Both the position numbers and the translations under genes were made by a program. From JAICUF01 sp038250675 (GTDB taxonomy: Bacteria > Gemmatimonadota > Gemmatimonadetes > Gemmatimonadales > GWC2-71-9): 64,000 bases of DNA. Each line of letters begins with the position of its first letter. The stretch's first letter is position 1. The notes beneath the pieces are model-generated. The model had not been told where the DNA came from. It saw only the letters and a program-made list of their open reading frames with translations, and made no database searches. Below are positions 30,859-40,450 of the stretch, piece by piece. The stretch spans positions 1 through 64,000 of the forward strand of contig JBBSCB010000007.1 in NCBI GenBank assembly GCA_038250675.1. The letters run 5' to 3'.

Positions 30859-32793
30859 GTGAACGGGTTCGATGCGTATCAGCTGCGGCGCCGGGCCGCG
30901 ACGGCCAACTGGATCCTGGGCGGGGCGTTTCTCCTGCTCATCGGCGCGTTCTTCCGGACCCAGATCGTCCAGCACGCGCGCTTCGAGCTTCAGGCCCGCA
31001 GCAACCGACTGCGCAGCATTCCGCTGGAGCCGCCGCGGGGCGAAATCGTAGACCGGACGGGCCGGCTGATCGCGGAGAACGTTCCGGGCTTCTCGGTCAA
31101 GCTGCTCGCACCGTCCCGCGACTCGCTGCGCGCCGTGCTCGCGCGGTTCGCGACCATCGTCCCGCTCGACAGCTTCGACATCCAGGAGGCGATGCGTCGG
31201 TATCGGAGCGCACCCTACCAGCCGGTGGTTGTGCTGGGGGATGCCGACTTCGAGGACGTCTCCCGCCTGGAGGAGCATCGCACGCTGCTGCCCGGCCTGA
31301 TCATCCAGTCGGAGCCGAAGCGGTTCTATCCGCAGGGGGCGGCGGTGGCGCACCTCATCGGGTACGTCTCGGAAGTGACGGAGTCCGATCTCGCCACCAA
31401 CCGCTTTCCCGACGCCACGCTCGGCTCGCTGGTGGGCAAGGCCGGCATCGAGCGCGAATACGATAGCACGCTTCGGGGCCGGCCCGGCGTGCGCTTCGCC
31501 GAAGTGAACGCCCGCGGCCGGCTCGTGCGCGAGGACGTGGGCGCTCCACTGGACCCGGTCGCCGGGCACCAGATCCGGACCACCATCGATCTCGATCTCC
31601 AGCGATACATCGATTCCATCTGGCCCACCGGCGTCCGCGGCGCAATGGTGGCTATGACGCCCGCCGGCGAGGTGCGCGCAATCTATTCGGCACCGACCTA
31701 CGACCCTAACGTGTTCGTCGGCGGGATCGATGCCGCCAACTGGCGTCTGCTGAACACCGATTCGGCCAAGCCGATGCTCGATCGGGCCATTAACGGCCGG
31801 TATCCGCCGGCATCCCCGTTCAAGCTGGCCACCGCCGCGGCGGCGCTTCGGCGCGGGCTGATCGACTTCGACACCCACATGCCGGTGCCCTGTCGCGGCG
31901 GCTTTCAACTCGGCAACCGCATCTTCCACTGCTGGAAGAAGGAGGGCCACGGCTCGCTCAATCTCACCGAGGCGATCGCCGCGAGCTGCGACGTCTACTT
32001 CTACCAGGTGGGCCAGCGGCTGGGCCTCGAGCGGCTGCTGGAGGACGGCGTCCGGATGGGGTTTCACGACAAGACGGACATCGACCTGCCGAGCGAGCAG
32101 ACGCCCATCTTCCCGAGTTCGCTCGAATACTTTCGGAACCGCTACGGTAAGAACTGGAGCTCCCAGGCGGCCACGGCGCTCAACTTTGCCATCGGGCAGG
32201 GAGAGAACGACCAGACGCTGATCAACATGGTGCAGTTCTATTCTGCGCTCGCCGGGACCGGCGTCGAGCATGTGCCCTATCTGGTGCGGCCTGCGGACAC
32301 GCTGAACCGGAGCCTTGGCCTCACCGACGAACAGCTTGCGGGACTGCGGCACGCGCTTGTGGCGGTGGCGGAGGAAGGAACCGCCGCGGGGATTCTCCGG
32401 GCCACGGTCGGCAAGGGGCGTGCGCTCGCCATCGCCGGCAAGACGGGTACCGCGCAGAATTCCCACGGACTCGATCACCGGTGGTTCATCGCCATGGCCC
32501 CGGCCGACCATCCGCTGCTGGTCGTGGGCGGCATCATGGAGAACGTGGGGCTGCACGATCCGGCCATCGTCCGCAACGTGATTCTTGCTCTCCGGCGCTA
32601 CTTGCTGGGGCCCGATTCCAGCGCCGCCCGTCTGCGGATCGAGGCTAACGAGAGCTTCGTGGCTGACAGCGGCCCCTCCGCGGCGGACGAGCTGCCGGAT
32701 TCCGGTACCGCGCCCGCCCGCCGGGCCGCCCCGCCGCCCGGCGCACGAGCGCCGGCAGCAGGCGTTAGCGCCGATCGGGCGCGGACCCCATGA
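30859..32793 (+). CDS. mrdA: Penicillin-binding protein 2 (elongasome transpeptidase)
   Basis: 644 residues. An N-terminal membrane anchor (about residues 14-35) is followed by the pedestal domain (LEPPRGEIVDRTGRLIAENV) and the transpeptidase domain. Active-site motifs are S319-P-F-K322 (YPPASPFKL, in place of the usual STFK), SCDVYFYQVG as the SxN/SxD region, and K528-T-G (AGKTGTAQN). The C-terminus ends in a Pro/Ala-rich tail. GTG 30859 starts 1 bp after the mreD stop and gives a normal N-terminus. It overlaps rodA by ATGA. Confidence 0.94.
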   Translation: MNGFDAYQLRRRAATANWILGGAFLLLIGAFFRTQIVQHARFELQARSNRLRSIPLEPPRGEIVDRTGRLIAENVPGFSVKLLAPSRDSLRAVLARFATIVPLDSFDIQEAMRRYRSAPYQPVVVLGDADFEDVSRLEEHRTLLPGLIIQSEPKRFYPQGAAVAHLIGYVSEVTESDLATNRFPDATLGSLVGKAGIEREYDSTLRGRPGVRFAEVNARGRLVREDVGAPLDPVAGHQIRTTIDLDLQRYIDSIWPTGVRGAMVAMTPAGEVRAIYSAPTYDPNVFVGGIDAANWRLLNTDSAKPMLDRAINGRYPPASPFKLATAAAALRRGLIDFDTHMPVPCRGGFQLGNRIFHCWKKEGHGSLNLTEAIAASCDVYFYQVGQRLGLERLLEDGVRMGFHDKTDIDLPSEQTPIFPSSLEYFRNRYGKNWSSQAATALNFAIGQGENDQTLINMVQFYSALAGTGVEHVPYLVRPADTLNRSLGLTDEQLAGLRHALVAVAEEGTAAGILRATVGKGRALAIAGKTGTAQNSHGLDHRWFIAMAPADHPLLVVGGIMENVGLHDPAIVRNVILALRRYLLGPDSSAARLRIEANESFVADSGPSAADELPDSGTAPARRAAPPPGARAPAAGVSADRARTP

Positions 32794-34031
32794 GAAGCAC
32801 CGGGGTTGATCGCCAGCTCATCCTGGTGGCTGCGGGGCTGATGATCTACGGGCTGGTAATCCTGTATTCGGCCGGCCAGACCGACATCGTCACGCAGGCC
32901 AAGGGCGTCTGGTACCACCAGTTTGTCTGGGTGGGGGTGGGGCTGGTGGCGGCCTATGCGACGTTCAAGACATCGCTGCGCCTGCTGGAGTGGGCAGCGC
33001 CGCTGGTGTACGCGTTCAGTCTGCTGCTCCTCGCTGCGGTGCTCGTGATCGGGACCGGCGCCGGCACGGCCGAGAGCAGTAAGAGCTGGCTGGCGATCGG
33101 GAGCCATCGTATCGGCCAGCCGGCTGAGCTGGCCAAGCTGGCGGCCGTGCTGATGCTGGCGCGCTACCTCTCGAGCCTGAAGGAACCTCCGCGCTCGCTG
33201 CGTGACCTCATCGCGCCGTGCAGCCTCATCGGGATCCCGTTCCTCCTGGTCATGAAGCAGCCCGATCTCGGCAGTGCGATCGTCTTCATCGGCATTCTCT
33301 TCGCAATGCTCTTCTGGGCCGGCGTCCGGCCCCGGCTTCTGTTCATGCTTGCCTCACCCGGGATCAGTCTTCTGCTGGCGTTCAGCAATTACGCCTGGGG
33401 CGCGTGGATGGTGCTGGTCTTTGCGCTCCTGGTCTGGTGGCGCCCGTACATCTGGGAGTCGGTCACGATCTACCTCGCCAACTTCGTGATGGGCGCGATC
33501 GCGATGCCGGCCTGGCGCCACCTCCAGCCATACCAGCAGAACCGCTTGCTGACATTCCTCAACCCGGAGGTGGACCCGCGTGCTGCCGGCTATCACGCCA
33601 TTCAGTCAAAGGTGGCGATCGGGTCTGGGGGCTGGTTCGGCACCGGGCTTACCCAGGGTCCGCAAAAGCGGCTGGCGTTCCTGCCGGAACAGCACACCGA
33701 CTTCATCTTTTCGGTCGTGGGGGAGGAGCTGGGCTTCGTCGGCGTCACCGTCGCGCTCGCCCTCTTCCTCGGCCTGTTTCTGGTACTGCTCCGCACCGCG
33801 CGCCGGGCCAGCGACCCGTTCAGCAGTCTGGTGGTCTTCGGCATCATTGGACTCTGGTTTACGCACGTGTTCGAGAACGTCGGCATGACGGTGAATGTCA
33901 TGCCCATCACCGGCATTCCGCTGCCGTTCTTTTCGTACGGTGGCTCGTTCTTCGTGATCTGCTGCATCTGCCTCGGGCTCGCGGCCCGGGTCGCGTGGGA
34001 CTCCAGGATGTCTGGCTATGCTGAGCTATGA
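32790..34031 (+). CDS. rodA: Rod shape-determining protein RodA (SEDS glycosyltransferase)
   Basis: 413 residues with about ten membrane helices. A peptidoglycan polymerase that works with PBP2. SEDS signatures are KQPDLGSAIVF, the loop AIGSGGWFGTGLTQGPQKRLAFLP (in two blocks) followed by HTDFIFSVVGEELGF, and the C-terminal PITGIPLPFFSYGGS. The ATG overlaps the mrdA stop. A 105-bp gap with nothing recognisable separates it from accD. Confidence 0.95.
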   Translation: MRSTGVDRQLILVAAGLMIYGLVILYSAGQTDIVTQAKGVWYHQFVWVGVGLVAAYATFKTSLRLLEWAAPLVYAFSLLLLAAVLVIGTGAGTAESSKSWLAIGSHRIGQPAELAKLAAVLMLARYLSSLKEPPRSLRDLIAPCSLIGIPFLLVMKQPDLGSAIVFIGILFAMLFWAGVRPRLLFMLASPGISLLLAFSNYAWGAWMVLVFALLVWWRPYIWESVTIYLANFVMGAIAMPAWRHLQPYQQNRLLTFLNPEVDPRAAGYHAIQSKVAIGSGGWFGTGLTQGPQKRLAFLPEQHTDFIFSVVGEELGFVGVTVALALFLGLFLVLLRTARRASDPFSSLVVFGIIGLWFTHVFENVGMTVNVMPITGIPLPFFSYGGSFFVICCICLGLAARVAWDSRMSGYAEL

Positions 34032-34136
34032 CAACGACTTAGCAATTAGCTACTGGCGCTGGGACCGGCGAGGGCGCAGATTGCAGTGCCTGGCAGGTAG
34101 CTCCTCGGCCACCCAAACGCGGTGTCACTCTAGCCT

Positions 34137-35015
34137 ATGGCTGTGATGGCTTGGTTCAAGAAGGAGCGAAAGCCGCGTTCGTCGCAGCGTGAGCGGCTCG
34201 AAATCCCGGTCGACGCATGGGAAAAGTGCGACGGCTGTGGCCATATCGACATCCGCGAAAAATTCGAGAAGGCACTCAATGTCTGCCCTGAGTGCGGCCG
34301 CCATCGCCGCTTCAGCGCCGAGGAGTACATCGAGCTCCTCACCGACGCGGGAACGTGGCGTGAGCTCTGGGGTACCCTGCACTCGGTGGATCCCCTCAAG
34401 TTCGAGCACTACGCCGACCGGCTGGTTGCGGCCCGCAAGAAGGCCGGGACCAGCGATGCCATCTTCGTCGGCGTGGCCCGGCTCGACGGGCTGTCGTTCC
34501 ACCTGGGCGTGATGAACTTCCGCTTCATGGGCGGCTCGATGGGCTCCGTCGTCGGCGAGAAGATCGCCCGGCTGGCCCGCCGCTCGCTCGAGAAGAAGAC
34601 GCCGCTCGTCCTGGTCTGCACCTCCGGCGGCGCCCGCATGCAGGAGGGTGTGCTCTCGCTCATGCAGATGGCCAAGACGTCGGCTGCCATCGCCGGGCTT
34701 CAGGCCGCCGGGATTCCGTTCGTAACGATCCTGACGGACCCCACCACGGGCGGTGTCTCCGCTTCGTTTGCCATGCAGGGCGACGTCATCCTGGCTGAGC
34801 CCGGTGCCGTGATCGGCTTTGCCGGCCAGCGGGTCATCAAGCAGACTATCGGGCAGGACCTGCCGGATGGTTTCCAGACCGCGGAATTCCTCCTCGAACA
34901 CGGACAGATCGACGACGTGGTGGCCCGCGGCTCTCTGCGCGAGACCACCGCCCGGTTGCTCCGCCACATGCAGGGCCAGCGGGCGCCGCTGGAGCCCGAA
35001 GAAGCCACGCTCTGA
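34137..35015 (+). CDS. accD: Acetyl-CoA carboxylase carboxyltransferase subunit beta
   Basis: 292 residues. The N-terminal four-cysteine zinc ribbon is visible (CDGCG and CPECG). The carboxyltransferase domain has FRFMGGSMGSVVGEKI, CTSGGARMQEGVLSLMQMAK and LTDPTTGGVSASFAMQGD. ATG 34137 and ATG 34146 (MAWFKKERK) are both possible; the second matches common family starts. accA is not in the window. It is distinct from the acyl-CoA carboxyltransferase at 8665. folC follows by 2 bp. Confidence 0.95.
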   Translation: MAVMAWFKKERKPRSSQRERLEIPVDAWEKCDGCGHIDIREKFEKALNVCPECGRHRRFSAEEYIELLTDAGTWRELWGTLHSVDPLKFEHYADRLVAARKKAGTSDAIFVGVARLDGLSFHLGVMNFRFMGGSMGSVVGEKIARLARRSLEKKTPLVLVCTSGGARMQEGVLSLMQMAKTSAAIAGLQAAGIPFVTILTDPTTGGVSASFAMQGDVILAEPGAVIGFAGQRVIKQTIGQDLPDGFQTAEFLLEHGQIDDVVARGSLRETTARLLRHMQGQRAPLEPEEATL

Positions 35016-35017
35016 CG

Positions 35018-36325
35018 TTGACCGGCTCCTCCGCTTCCCGGCTCGCCCCGCCCGACTCCGGCGGGGCGAGCGTGCGTCAGGCCGCGGACGGCGATTACGC
35101 CGACGCACTCGCCTTCCTGTTTCCGCGCACCACGACCATCAAGTTCGGACTGGACACCACCCGCGCGCTGCTGACGGAGCTAGGCGACCCGCACCGGCTG
35201 ATCCCGGCCGTGCATGTGGCCGGCACCAACGGCAAGGGCAGCGTCGCCACGCTCGTGGCGGCAGCGCTGGGGGCCGCGGGCTGGACGGTGGGTCTCTATA
35301 CCTCGCCGCATCTCGTCTCGTTCCGGGAACGGATCCTGGTGGACGATGTGCCGATCTCCGAAGCGGCGGTGGCGATGTGGACCGCCCGCCTCAGGCCGCT
35401 GATGGTGGCTCGGGATGCCACCTTCTTCGAGGCCACGACCACCATCGCGCTGGCGGACTTTGCCGCGCGAGGGGCGGAGATCGCGGTGGTCGAGGTGGGG
35501 CTGGGGGGACGGCTGGACAGCACCAACGTGGTGGAACCGGTGGTCTCCGTGATCACCAAGATCGCCCGGGATCATATGAAGTATCTGGGCGAGACGCTCG
35601 AGGAGATCGCGGCCGAGAAGGCGGGGATCGCCAAGCCCGGGGTTCCCCTCGTGGTGGGCGAGACCGATCCCGGGATCCTGGCCGTGCTTCAGGGGGCAGC
35701 CGATCGAACTGTGGGCCTCGCCTCAGCCGGCTCCCGGGCCGATCTCCGCCCGGTTGCGGCCGACGAGGAGTGGGCTGGCCCCCTGGGGCTCGCGGGCCCG
35801 CACCAGCGGCGGAACGCTGCCATTGCCGCCGCGACGCTGCAGGCGATGCCGGAGCCGTGGCGTCCCTCACGGGACACGGTCACGGCTGCGTTCGCCACGG
35901 CGCGGGTGCCGGGCCGGCTCGATCGGCGGGGACGGTGGCTCTTCGACGTTGCCCACAATCCGGACGGCATGTCCGCGCTCGTGGCGGCGCTTCAGGCCGA
36001 CCCGCCGCCCGGCCCGGTGCACGCGCTCGTCTCCATCCTGGGCGACAAGGAGTGGCCTGAGATGCTGGTGCGGCTGGACACCGTCGTGGACCGTGGGATC
36101 CTCACCATCGCGCCCACCACCGCCGGGCGCCAATGGGACCTCGACTGGCTCCGGCAGTGGCTGGCCGACCCGTCCCGGCCGCTGGCGCGCGCTGCGTGGA
36201 CGCTGGTGCCGGAGTTCCAGGCGGCGATCGCCCAGGCGCGAGACGGAGCCGGCACGGTGCTCGTCACCGGCTCGTTCCACACCGTGGGAGATGTAATGGA
36301 GGCGCTGGGCATGGCCCCGATCTGA
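35018..36325 (+). CDS. folC: Folylpolyglutamate synthase / dihydrofolate synthase
   Basis: 435 residues, Mur-ligase fold. It adds glutamate to folates. Motifs are the P-loop HVAGTNGKGSVATLVA, TSPHLVSFRERI, EVGLGGRLDSTNVV with KIARDHMKYLG, and the C-terminal domain WLFDVAHNPDGM. TTG 35018 directly after accD gives a 17-residue extension before conserved sequence; GTG 35072 is a reasonable alternative. accD-folC is a common pair. Confidence 0.93.
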   Translation: MTGSSASRLAPPDSGGASVRQAADGDYADALAFLFPRTTTIKFGLDTTRALLTELGDPHRLIPAVHVAGTNGKGSVATLVAAALGAAGWTVGLYTSPHLVSFRERILVDDVPISEAAVAMWTARLRPLMVARDATFFEATTTIALADFAARGAEIAVVEVGLGGRLDSTNVVEPVVSVITKIARDHMKYLGETLEEIAAEKAGIAKPGVPLVVGETDPGILAVLQGAADRTVGLASAGSRADLRPVAADEEWAGPLGLAGPHQRRNAAIAAATLQAMPEPWRPSRDTVTAAFATARVPGRLDRRGRWLFDVAHNPDGMSALVAALQADPPPGPVHALVSILGDKEWPEMLVRLDTVVDRGILTIAPTTAGRQWDLDWLRQWLADPSRPLARAAWTLVPEFQAAIAQARDGAGTVLVTGSFHTVGDVMEALGMAPI

Positions 36326-36335
36326 GCCGCCAGCG

Positions 36336-36363
36336 TTTACCTGCTCTCGGCCCGCGTTTAACT
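36336..36363 (+). promoter_or_regulatory. Weak candidate promoter for hisS
   Basis: TTTACC (36336-36341), a 16-bp spacer, then TTAACT (36358-36363). Initiation near 36370 would put the start codon (36371) at or one base from the mRNA 5' end. Both hexamers are poor, so it is listed mainly because the spacing fits the other leaderless promoters here. Confidence 0.25.
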
Positions 36364-36370
36364 TCCCGCC

Positions 36371-37702
36371 ATGCCAAGCCAGCCCCTCCCGGGCTTCCGC
36401 GATTTCTATCCCGACGAATGTGCGCTGCGCACCCACATTTTCCGTGCCTGGCGGACGGTGGCGGTGCGCTATGGCTTTGCCGAATACGACGGCCCGCCGC
36501 TCGAGCCGCTGGACCTCTATACCGCCAAGAGCGGCGCCGAGATCGTGGCGCAGCTCTACAACTTTACGGACAAGGGCGGCCGGGAGGTGGCGCTCCGGCC
36601 GGAGATGACACCGACCTTTGCCCGAATGGTCGCGGCGGCCGCCAACGGGCTCAAGAAGCCGATCCGGTGGTTTTCGATTCCGCAGCTGTTCCGCTACGAG
36701 CGCCAGCAGCGCGGCCGGCTGCGGGAGCACTTTCAGCTCAACTGCGACCTCGTGGGCGAGCCGGGGCCGCTGGCGGATGCCGAAATCATCGCCCTCGCGA
36801 TCGACGTCATGCGGGAGCTGGGACTGACCGAGCGGGACGTGCGTGTCCGGCTGTCCGACCGGCGCGTGCTCCACACGCTGCTCACCGCCGGCGGCGTGAC
36901 GGCGGACCAGCTCGACGCGGCCTACCACGCGATCGACAAGGCGGAGCGGGCCAGCCGGGCCGACCAGACGACGCAGCTGGGTGCCGCCGGCTTTTCCGCC
37001 GATGCAATCGACGCCGTCTTTGCGACGGCGGCGCTTCGCGGGCGGGAGGCGGTCGAACGCGCGCTCAGCGGCGTGCCCGGCGGCGCGGCGGCGGTGGAAC
37101 CGCTGGGGCGGACGCTGGATGCGCTCGACGCGATGGGGCTGGCCGGGTTCATCGATGTGGATCTGACGATCGTTCGCGGGCTTGCCTACTACACCGGCAT
37201 GGTGTTCGAGCTGTTCGATGCCGGCAGGACGCTTCGTGCGATTGCCGGCGGTGGCCGCTACGATGGGTTGCTGGCCGCCCTCGGGGGTGTCGACCTTCCG
37301 GCGCTCGGCTTTGGCATGGGCGATGTGGTGCTGGGTGAGCTGCTCCGGGATCGCGGCCTCGCACCCACGGGGGCCGAGGCGCTCGATGTGTTCGTCGCCG
37401 CGGTCACGGCGGCGGATCTGCCGGAGGTGCTTGCACTGTCCCACTCGCTCCGGGATGCAGGGCTGGCGACCGAATTTGCGCTCGGGACCTCGACGCTCGG
37501 GAAGCAGCTCAAGCTGGCCGACGGCCGCGGCGCCCGCTTTGCCGTCGTGATCGGCCCCGACGATCGCGCGCGGAATGAAGTAATGCTCAAGGACCTTGCG
37601 ACTCAGACGCAGCGCTCCATCGCGCGGTCCGCCGCTGTCGACACCGTGGCCGCCGCGGTGGCCTCTCCATCTCCCGCTTCCGGTGCTCCCACGCATGGCT
37701 GA
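36371..37702 (+). CDS. hisS: Histidyl-tRNA synthetase
   Basis: 443 residues. Class II synthetase. Motif 2 is in ALRPEMTPTFARMV and FRYERQQRGRLREHFQLNCD. The family-specific HisA motif RGLAYYTGMVFEL and HisB motif AIAGGGRYDGLLAALGG are both intact. A C-terminal anticodon-binding domain follows. It overlaps proS by 8 bp. Confidence 0.95.
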   Translation: MPSQPLPGFRDFYPDECALRTHIFRAWRTVAVRYGFAEYDGPPLEPLDLYTAKSGAEIVAQLYNFTDKGGREVALRPEMTPTFARMVAAAANGLKKPIRWFSIPQLFRYERQQRGRLREHFQLNCDLVGEPGPLADAEIIALAIDVMRELGLTERDVRVRLSDRRVLHTLLTAGGVTADQLDAAYHAIDKAERASRADQTTQLGAAGFSADAIDAVFATAALRGREAVERALSGVPGGAAAVEPLGRTLDALDAMGLAGFIDVDLTIVRGLAYYTGMVFELFDAGRTLRAIAGGGRYDGLLAALGGVDLPALGFGMGDVVLGELLRDRGLAPTGAEALDVFVAAVTAADLPEVLALSHSLRDAGLATEFALGTSTLGKQLKLADGRGARFAVVIGPDDRARNEVMLKDLATQTQRSIARSAAVDTVAAAVASPSPASGAPTHG

Positions 37703-39143
37703 TACGAAGGCTCTTACCACCCGCGCCGCCGACTTCAGCGCCTGGTACAACGAAGTCATCATGCGTGCAGAGCTCGCCGACTACAGCCCGGTGCGCGGGT
37801 GCATGGTGATCCGGCCCAACGGCTATGCCATCTGGGAGCAGATGCAGCGCGCGCTGGATCAGATGTTCAAGGACACCGGGCATCAGAACGCCTATTTCCC
37901 GCTGTTCATCCCGCAGTCATTCCTGGCGCGCGAGGCGGAACATGTGGAGGGGTTTGCGCCGGAGACGGCGGTGGTCACGCATGGCGGCGGCAAGGAGCTC
38001 GAGGAACCGCTGGTGGTCCGGCCGACCTCCGAGACGATCATCTATTCCATGTATGCCAAGTGGATCCAGAGCTACCGCGATCTCCCGCTGCTGATCAATC
38101 AGTGGGCCAATGTGGTGCGCTGGGAACTGCGCACGCGACTCTTCCTGCGGACCACCGAGTTTCTCTGGCAGGAGGGTCATACCGCGCACGCCACCGACGC
38201 CGAGGCGGAGGTGGAGGCGCGCCAGATGCTCGGCGTCTACCGCACCTTCATGGAAGACTGGATGGCGATGCCGGTGATCACGGGGCTCAAGACCGACAGC
38301 GAGCGGTTTGCCGGCGCGGTCCGCACATACAGCTGTGAGGCGCTGATGCAGGACGATCGCGCGCTGCAGGCGGGAACGAGCCACAATCTGGGGCAGAACT
38401 TTGCCAAGGCGTTCGAGGTGACGTTCCAGACCACTGATGGCGGGCTGGACTACGTCTGGAACACGTCGTGGGGAGTCTCGACCCGGCTGGTTGGCGCGCT
38501 CATTATGACGCACAGCGATGACAGTGGTCTCGTCTGTCCGCCGCGGCTGGCCCAGTATCAGGTCGTGATCGTGCCCATCCACAAGACCGACGAGGAGCGT
38601 ACGGCGGTGCTGGCCGCGGCCGCCACGCTCAAGGCCACGCTCGTTGCCGGCGGGATCCGGGTCCACATCGACGCACGCGAGGGCGTCAAGCCCGGCGCCA
38701 AGTACTACGAGTGGGAGGCGCGGGGCGCGCCGCTCCGGCTGGAGATCGGCCCGCGTGACGTCGCGGCCGGCTCCGCGATGATGGCGCGGCGCACCGGCGG
38801 CAAGAAGGAACCGGTGCCGCTCGGCGGCGTCGTGGATCGGCTCCAGGCAGAGATGCATCGCATGCAGATCGAGCTGCTGGAGGCCGCGCGTGCCCGGCGC
38901 GAGGCCGCGAGCATCCGCAACGCGACGCGCGAGCAGCTGATCGAGCGGATGGAAGGGCCGGGTGGCCTCGTCTACGGCGGGTTCTGCGGCGGCCGTGCGT
39001 GCGAGGCCGAGATCAAGGAGCGCACCAAGGCCACGATCCGGGTGCTGCCGGACCCCGAGTTCCGATCGCCGGTGGCGCCGACCCGCTGTCTCTGGTGCGA
39101 CGCGCCGAGCGTCGCCGAGGCCGTGTGGGCCAAGGCGTACTGA
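37695..39143 (+). CDS. proS: Prolyl-tRNA synthetase (short, archaeal/eukaryotic-type)
   Basis: 482 residues, without the roughly 180-aa editing insertion of the E. coli-type enzyme. It has the C-terminal zinc-binding extension of the archaeal/eukaryotic type (YGGFCGGRACEAEI and TRCLWCDAPS, ending in the typical KAY). Class II motifs are VRPTSETIIYSMYAKWI, LRTRLFLRTTEFLWQEGHTAH (in two blocks) and HNLGQNFAKAF. ATG 37695 is chosen because ADTKALTTRAADFSAWYNEV matches family starts; it overlaps hisS by 8 bp. Confidence 0.95.
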   Translation: MADTKALTTRAADFSAWYNEVIMRAELADYSPVRGCMVIRPNGYAIWEQMQRALDQMFKDTGHQNAYFPLFIPQSFLAREAEHVEGFAPETAVVTHGGGKELEEPLVVRPTSETIIYSMYAKWIQSYRDLPLLINQWANVVRWELRTRLFLRTTEFLWQEGHTAHATDAEAEVEARQMLGVYRTFMEDWMAMPVITGLKTDSERFAGAVRTYSCEALMQDDRALQAGTSHNLGQNFAKAFEVTFQTTDGGLDYVWNTSWGVSTRLVGALIMTHSDDSGLVCPPRLAQYQVVIVPIHKTDEERTAVLAAAATLKATLVAGGIRVHIDAREGVKPGAKYYEWEARGAPLRLEIGPRDVAAGSAMMARRTGGKKEPVPLGGVVDRLQAEMHRMQIELLEAARARREAASIRNATREQLIERMEGPGGLVYGGFCGGRACEAEIKERTKATIRVLPDPEFRSPVAPTRCLWCDAPSVAEAVWAKAY

Positions 39144-40441
39144 GCGCGCCCGCCACTCCGGTGGACGTCGAGGCACTGCTCGACGATGCCGGCCTCACGC
39201 GCGAGTCCGGTGCCCTGCTGATGGACGGCGTCCGGCTGTCGGCTGTCGCCGATGCCGTCGGCACGCCCGCCTACGTGTACAACGCCGCCGCCATCCGGCG
39301 ACGCTACCGGGCGCTCGACGCGGCGCTGGCCGCCGTACCGCACCGGATCTGCTACGCCGTCAAGGCCAACGGGAACCTCGCGGTGCTGCGCGTACTGCGG
39401 GACCTCGGCGCCGGGGCGGATATCGTGTCCGCCGGCGAGTTGGCCCGGGTGCGCGCGGCTGGATTTGCGCCGGAGCAGGTCGTCTTCAGCGGGGTGGGCA
39501 AGTCGGCCGACGAGCTGCGCACCGCGGTGCGGGCCGGGGTGGGGCACATCAACATCGAATCACTCGCCGAGCTGGAGCTGCTGGGCGCGATCGCGGCGGA
39601 GGAGCGAACAAGCGTGTCAGTGGCCATCCGGGTCAACCCCGATGTCACGACCGAGACTCACCCGTACATCTCCACCGGCAAGAGTGGCATCAAGTTCGGA
39701 GTGCCCACCGACCAGGTGGCCACCGCCGCGCGTGCGATCGTCGCGCATCCGCAGCTCACCCTCACGGCGCTGGCCATGCATCTGGGCAGCCAGCTCACCG
39801 ACACCGCGCCCTTTCGCGAAGGCATCGCGCGCCTGCTCGAGCTGGTGGACGCCGTGCGTGCGGCCGGTGTCACGACGCTGCGCGCGCTCGACATCGGTGG
39901 CGGGCTGGGCATCCGCTACGCGGCCGAGACGCCGATGGATCCCGCGACGTTTGCCGCGGCGGTGGTGCCGCCGCTGGCAGCCGCCGGACTGACGGTGCTG
40001 CTGGAGCCCGGACGCTATCTGGTCGGCAGCGCCGGCGTATTGCTGGGACGCGTACTGTATCGCAAGCATTCCGGCGGCAAGACATTCACCATCGTCGACA
40101 TCGGGATGAACGACCTGGTGCGGCCCAGTCACTATCAGGCCTACCACGAGATTCAGGAACTGGAGGCCGCCGGTCGCGCGAACCAGCGCACCGACGTCGT
40201 CGGCCCCGTCTGCGAGACCGGCGATTTCATCGCACTCGATCGGACCCTGCCGGAGCTGGCGCAGGGAGAGCGGTTCGCGGTCCTCGGCGCCGGCGCGTAC
40301 GGCTTTGTGATGGCCTCGAACTACAATGCCCGGCCCCGCCCCGCCGAAGTGCTGGTGGACGGCGGCCGGTTTGCCGTGGCGCGACCGCGGGAGGAGCCGG
40401 ACGCCCTCTCCCACGGCGAAGATCCCACCCCGCTCGGTTAG
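39125..40441 (+). CDS. lysA: Diaminopimelate decarboxylase
   Basis: PLP-dependent decarboxylation of meso-diaminopimelate to lysine. Visible motifs are the PLP lysine in CYAVKANGN, SAGELARVRAAG, SGVGKSADEL, HLGSQL, DIGGGLGIRY, LEPGRYLVG, and the C-terminal GPVCETGDF with GAGAYGFVMASNYN. About 438 residues from GTG 39125, which overlaps proS by 19 bp; GTG 39161, 17 bp past the proS stop, is the alternative and neither has a strong Shine-Dalgarno. A longer in-frame extension inside proS is rejected. Confidence 0.93.
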   Translation: MGQGVLSAPATPVDVEALLDDAGLTRESGALLMDGVRLSAVADAVGTPAYVYNAAAIRRRYRALDAALAAVPHRICYAVKANGNLAVLRVLRDLGAGADIVSAGELARVRAAGFAPEQVVFSGVGKSADELRTAVRAGVGHINIESLAELELLGAIAAEERTSVSVAIRVNPDVTTETHPYISTGKSGIKFGVPTDQVATAARAIVAHPQLTLTALAMHLGSQLTDTAPFREGIARLLELVDAVRAAGVTTLRALDIGGGLGIRYAAETPMDPATFAAAVVPPLAAAGLTVLLEPGRYLVGSAGVLLGRVLYRKHSGGKTFTIVDIGMNDLVRPSHYQAYHEIQELEAAGRANQRTDVVGPVCETGDFIALDRTLPELAQGERFAVLGAGAYGFVMASNYNARPRPAEVLVDGGRFAVARPREEPDALSHGEDPTPLG

Positions 40442-40450
40442 CGAGATCCC

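Noticed and set aside
38999..39124. Longer N-terminus of LysA inside proS
   Set aside because: The residues are a frame-shifted reading of the proS zinc-binding C-terminus. Conserved LysA sequence begins only after about 39180.
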